7,264 bases of DNA from positions 1 through 7,264 of the forward strand of contig CAMLFJ010000161.1 of assembly GCA_946479205.1 (NCBI GenBank), in the 5' to 3' direction. Each line of letters opens with the position of its first letter. Position 1 is the stretch's first letter. Below the pieces are notes generated by a model that was not told the DNA's origin, ran no database searches, and was given only the letters and a program-made list of their open reading frames with translations. The stretch is from an uncultured bacterium (GTDB lineage Bacteria > Methylomirabilota > Methylomirabilia > Rokubacteriales > CSP1-6). Both the position numbers and the translations under genes were made by a program. Shown here in pieces: positions 5,658 through 7,264 of the stretch.

Positions 5658-6746
5658 ATGCGACGGCTCTGGCGTGATGTGCTCGACCGCGTGGACCCGT
5701 ACGACGCCGGCAAGTCACTCGAAGTGCTGGCGCGCGAGCTCGGACTGGACACGATCCTGCGCATGTCCGCGAACGAGAACGCCATCGGTCCCTCGCCGCG
5801 GGTGGTCGACGCGATCCGGCGGGAGGCCCCGCGCGCCCATCTCTACCCGGATGGCGGCGCCACCGAGGTGCGGGAGGCGCTCGCCAAGCGGCTCGGCGCG
5901 CCGCCCGAGTCCATCGTGCTCGGCAACGGCGCCGACGAGCTCCTGGCCATGCTGGCGCGCGCGGCGCTCGATCCGGGCGACGAGGTCGTGATCCCCCACC
6001 CCGCCTTCGAGCCCTATGGCACCGAGGCGACCCTGTCCGGCGCCACCGTCGTGCGGAGCCCGCTCAAGGGCTACGAGCAGGATCTCGACGACATGCGCGC
6101 CCGCGTCACGCCGCGGACGAAGTGCGTGGTCATCTGCACTCCCCACAACCCGGCCGCCACCATCGTGCGCCGCCGCCCGCTCGAGCGCTTCCTCGACACC
6201 CTCGGGAGCGACCCGCCGCTCGTGATCCTCGACGAGGCGTACATCGACTTCTGCGACGACGACGACACCGCGGACGGCGTGGTGCTGCAGCGGCGGTACC
6301 CGACGCTGGTCTCGTTGCGGACCTTCTCCAAGATCGCGGGGCTGGCCGGGCTGCGTATCGGGTACGCCATCGCGCGGCCGGAACACATCGAGCGGCTGAA
6401 CCGCGTGCGGGCGCCCTACAACGTCAACCGCCTGGCCCAGGTCGCCGCGGTGGCCGCGCTGGGCGACCCCGAGCACCTCGAGCGTACGCGGCGGGTGGTG
6501 CTGGAGGAGCGGCCGAGGCTGCAGGCCGCGCTGGCCGAGCGCGGCGCGCCGTCACCCCCCTCGCAGGCCAATTTCCTGCTGGCCAAGGCCGGTGATCGGG
6601 CGGGGGCCCTGCGCGCCGCGCTCCTCCGGGCGGGCATCCTCGTGCGCGACGGCGCGGGCGTGGGCTTCCCCGGGCACCTGCGGATCGCGGTGGGGACGGC
6701 GGAGCAGAACCGGCGGCTGCTCGAGGTCTGGGACCGGACCAGCTAG
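5658..6746 (+). CDS. hisC: Histidinol-phosphate aminotransferase
   Basis: HisC is a PLP enzyme that converts imidazole-acetol phosphate and glutamate to histidinol phosphate in histidine synthesis. The 362 residues match the usual length of about 350-370. Landmarks in order are DPYDAGKSL (13-21), SANENAIGPSP (37-47, usually NENPxGPSP, here with Ala for Pro), YPDGG (63-67), NGADEL (90-95), the cofactor-contacting N164 in TPHNPAATI, DEAYIDF with D192 and Y195 (192-198), and the Schiff-base lysine K225 in RTFSKIAGLAGLRIGY with R233. R342 in LRIAVG should bind the substrate carboxylate. Other fold-I aminotransferases are close relatives, but this motif set is typical of HisC. The ATG at 5658 leaves a normal short N-terminus. 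The gene stands alone here, divergent from glnD, and its stop overlaps that of the convergent membrane-protein gene. No other his gene is in the window. Confidence 0.93.
   Translation: MRRLWRDVLDRVDPYDAGKSLEVLARELGLDTILRMSANENAIGPSPRVVDAIRREAPRAHLYPDGGATEVREALAKRLGAPPESIVLGNGADELLAMLARAALDPGDEVVIPHPAFEPYGTEATLSGATVVRSPLKGYEQDLDDMRARVTPRTKCVVICTPHNPAATIVRRRPLERFLDTLGSDPPLVILDEAYIDFCDDDDTADGVVLQRRYPTLVSLRTFSKIAGLAGLRIGYAIARPEHIERLNRVRAPYNVNRLAQVAAVAALGDPEHLERTRRVVLEERPRLQAALAERGAPSPPSQANFLLAKAGDRAGALRAALLRAGILVRDGAGVGFPGHLRIAVGTAEQNRRLLEVWDRTS
6743..6746. other. Shared convergent stop codons (CTAG)
   Basis: The four-base palindrome CTAG gives the TAG stop of hisC (6744-6746) on the plus strand and the TAG stop of the membrane-protein gene (6745-6743) on the minus strand. 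There is no intergenic space at all, so each transcript must run into the other gene before it ends. Confidence 0.85.
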
Positions 6747-7051
6747 CGCGGCTCGGGCCCGGGAGCTCGCGGGCCGCGGCGGAGCTGACGCTCGAGCTGG
6801 GTGACGCGCTGCTTGGCGAGGGCGGCCTCGGTCCGGAGCTTCTCGGCCTCGACGTAGACCTTCTTCAGCTCGGCGGCCAGCCGGTCGGCGCGCTCCCGGT
6901 TCTCGACCCACTTCCCCCAGAGCGTCACGCTCAGCCCCACCAGCAGGAGGCAGGAGGCGATCAGCATCCAGGGCCGCCGCGGCTTGATGCGCCGGGCGAC
7001 CCGGGTCGCCGCCGCGGGAGCTCCTGGTAACGCCACTCCGTCGGGCCTCAT
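6743..7051 (-). CDS. Small single-pass membrane protein with coiled coil
   Basis: This 102-residue protein has a basic N-terminus (RVARRIKPRR at 17-26), one hydrophobic segment at about 27-46 (PWMLIASCLLLVGLSVTLWG), and a charged heptad-like region from about 49 to 91 (ENRERADRLAAELKKVYVEA and onward). The tail is Pro/Arg-rich. By the positive-inside rule the N-terminus is cytoplasmic and the coiled coil lies outside the membrane. Size and topology resemble divisome proteins of the FtsB/FtsL/DivIC kind. However, I see no diagnostic motif and no cell-division neighbours, so the function stays unassigned. The ATG at 7051 has no Shine-Dalgarno sequence but has TGGTAGGCT seven bases upstream, as in a leaderless gene. 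The protein could also be a general scaffold. Confidence 0.72.
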   Translation of the reverse strand: MRPDGVALPGAPAAATRVARRIKPRRPWMLIASCLLLVGLSVTLWGKWVENRERADRLAAELKKVYVEAEKLRTEAALAKQRVTQLERQLRRGPRAPGPEPR

Positions 7052-7058
7052 GCCGGGA

Positions 7059-7086
7059 AGCCTACCACCGCGTTTCGGGGAAGCAA
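7059..7086 (-). promoter_or_regulatory. Candidate promoter of the small membrane-protein gene
   Basis: On the minus strand TTGCTT (7086-7081) and TAGGCT (7064-7059) are 16 bases apart. The -10 is preceded by TGG (extended -10) and lies seven bases from the ATG at 7051. Each hexamer matches the consensus at only three positions, so the call rests mainly on position. Confidence 0.38.
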
Positions 7087-7095
7087 AAGGTTTGC
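7083..7095. repeat. Short inverted repeat in the divergent promoter region
   Basis: GCAAA-AGG-TTTGC is a perfect five-base inverted repeat with a three-base centre. It lies in the A/T-richer part of the 69-base gap between the membrane-protein gene and the lipoprotein gene, and it overlaps the likely -35 of the former. It may be an operator. Its shortness makes chance a real option. Confidence 0.3.
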
Positions 7096-7107
7096 GCTAT
7101 CCTCGAC

Positions 7108-7113
7108 GAGGAG
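7108..7113 (+). promoter_or_regulatory. Strong ribosome binding site of the lipoprotein gene
   Basis: GAGGAG lies seven bases before the ATG at 7121. It is the strongest Shine-Dalgarno sequence at any start in the window, and it fixes this start. It contrasts with the start-proximal -10 signals at most other genes here. Confidence 0.7.
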
Positions 7114-7120
7114 ATCTTGG

Positions 7121-7264
7121 ATGAGGAAGGCCCCGGTCTGCTCGGTCCTGCTGCTCCTGCTGCTGAGCGCCGCCACCGGCTGCAGCCGCTACTACTGGTC
7201 GAGGCCCGGGGTCACCGCCGAACAGTTCACGCAGGACAACCAGGCCTGCGTGCGACAGGCCGCC
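7121..7264 (+). CDS. Lipoprotein, N-terminal 48 residues (cut by the window edge)
   Basis: The frame opens with MRKAPVCSVLLLLLLSAATG followed by C21: a basic start, a leucine-rich core and a lipobox-like A-T-G-C. This predicts cleavage by signal peptidase II and lipid attachment at C21. Ala at the -3 position is less usual than Leu but is tolerated. The mature part seen so far, with SRYYWSRPG (22-30), EQFTQDN (34-40) and a second Cys at 43, is hydrophilic and could form a helix. I recognise no named family. The frame runs open to the end of the window, so the total length is unknown. It is divergent from the small membrane-protein gene. Confidence 0.7.
   Translation, partial: MRKAPVCSVLLLLLLSAATGCSRYYWSRPGVTAEQFTQDNQACVRQAA

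Noticed and set aside
5715..6476. A 253-codon minus-strand frame antisense to hisC
   Set aside because: hisC is certain from its motifs. This frame has the typical His/Arg/Gly/Val-rich composition of an antisense shadow.
7073..7103. Possible plus-strand promoter (TTTCGG and TATCCT) for the lipoprotein gene
   Set aside because: The spacer is 19 bases, and a start seven bases after TATCCT would remove part of the strong ribosome binding site at 7108-7113, so this is not a consistent promoter.
1..7264. Search for defence, mobile, CRISPR, toxin-antitoxin or biosynthetic cluster signatures
   Set aside because: No transposase, integrase, direct-repeat array, paired small toxin/antitoxin genes or biosynthetic cluster is visible. 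All clear genes are core functions or unassigned single genes.

Overview
The window is GC-rich chromosomal DNA with strong G/C preference at third codon positions. It looks like a normal core region of a Gram-negative-type bacterium: it carries a PII uridylyltransferase (GlnD), a secreted Slt-like murein transglycosylase and a lipoprotein. The GC content, GlnD, the inositol-phosphate-synthase-like CDP-alcohol transferase and the style of the short lipoprotein would fit an uncultured lineage such as Rokubacteria/Methylomirabilota or a deltaproteobacterial relative. That placement is a guess and cannot be proved from this sequence alone.

Layout from left to right. (i) 1-1217, minus strand: N-terminal 405 residues of a soluble lytic murein transglycosylase-like protein with a signal peptide; its catalytic end lies outside the window. 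(ii) 1218-1568: a 351-base stretch with no certain gene. It holds the start-proximal promoter signals of both flanking genes, a GC-rich hairpin and one doubtful 50-residue ORF. (iii) 1569-2258, plus strand: a 229-residue pentapeptide-repeat protein. (iv) 2268-2861, minus: a CDP-alcohol phosphatidyltransferase, starting directly after the stop codon of (v) 2862-5570, minus: glnD, the nitrogen-status sensor. (vi) 5571-5657: an 87-base divergent promoter region with a perfect 6-3-6 palindrome. (vii) 5658-6746, plus: hisC, histidinol-phosphate aminotransferase. (viii) 6743-7051, minus: a 102-residue single-pass membrane protein with a coiled coil, whose stop codon overlaps that of hisC. (ix) 7121-7264, plus: the start of a lipoprotein gene cut by the window edge.

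How the genes work together: glnD and the phospholipid gene form a tight two-gene transcription unit, and hisC is divergent from it. The rest are single genes arranged divergently and convergently with very short gaps. I found no mobile element, CRISPR array, tRNA, rRNA, toxin-antitoxin pair or defence cluster. The most notable pattern is that four of the five gene starts with a promoter-like signal carry a TAnnnT -10-like hexamer only 6 to 9 bases before the start codon, with no Shine-Dalgarno sequence. This suggests frequent leaderless transcription. I do not see a convincing undescribed system; the findings are modest and mostly about gene organisation and regulation.
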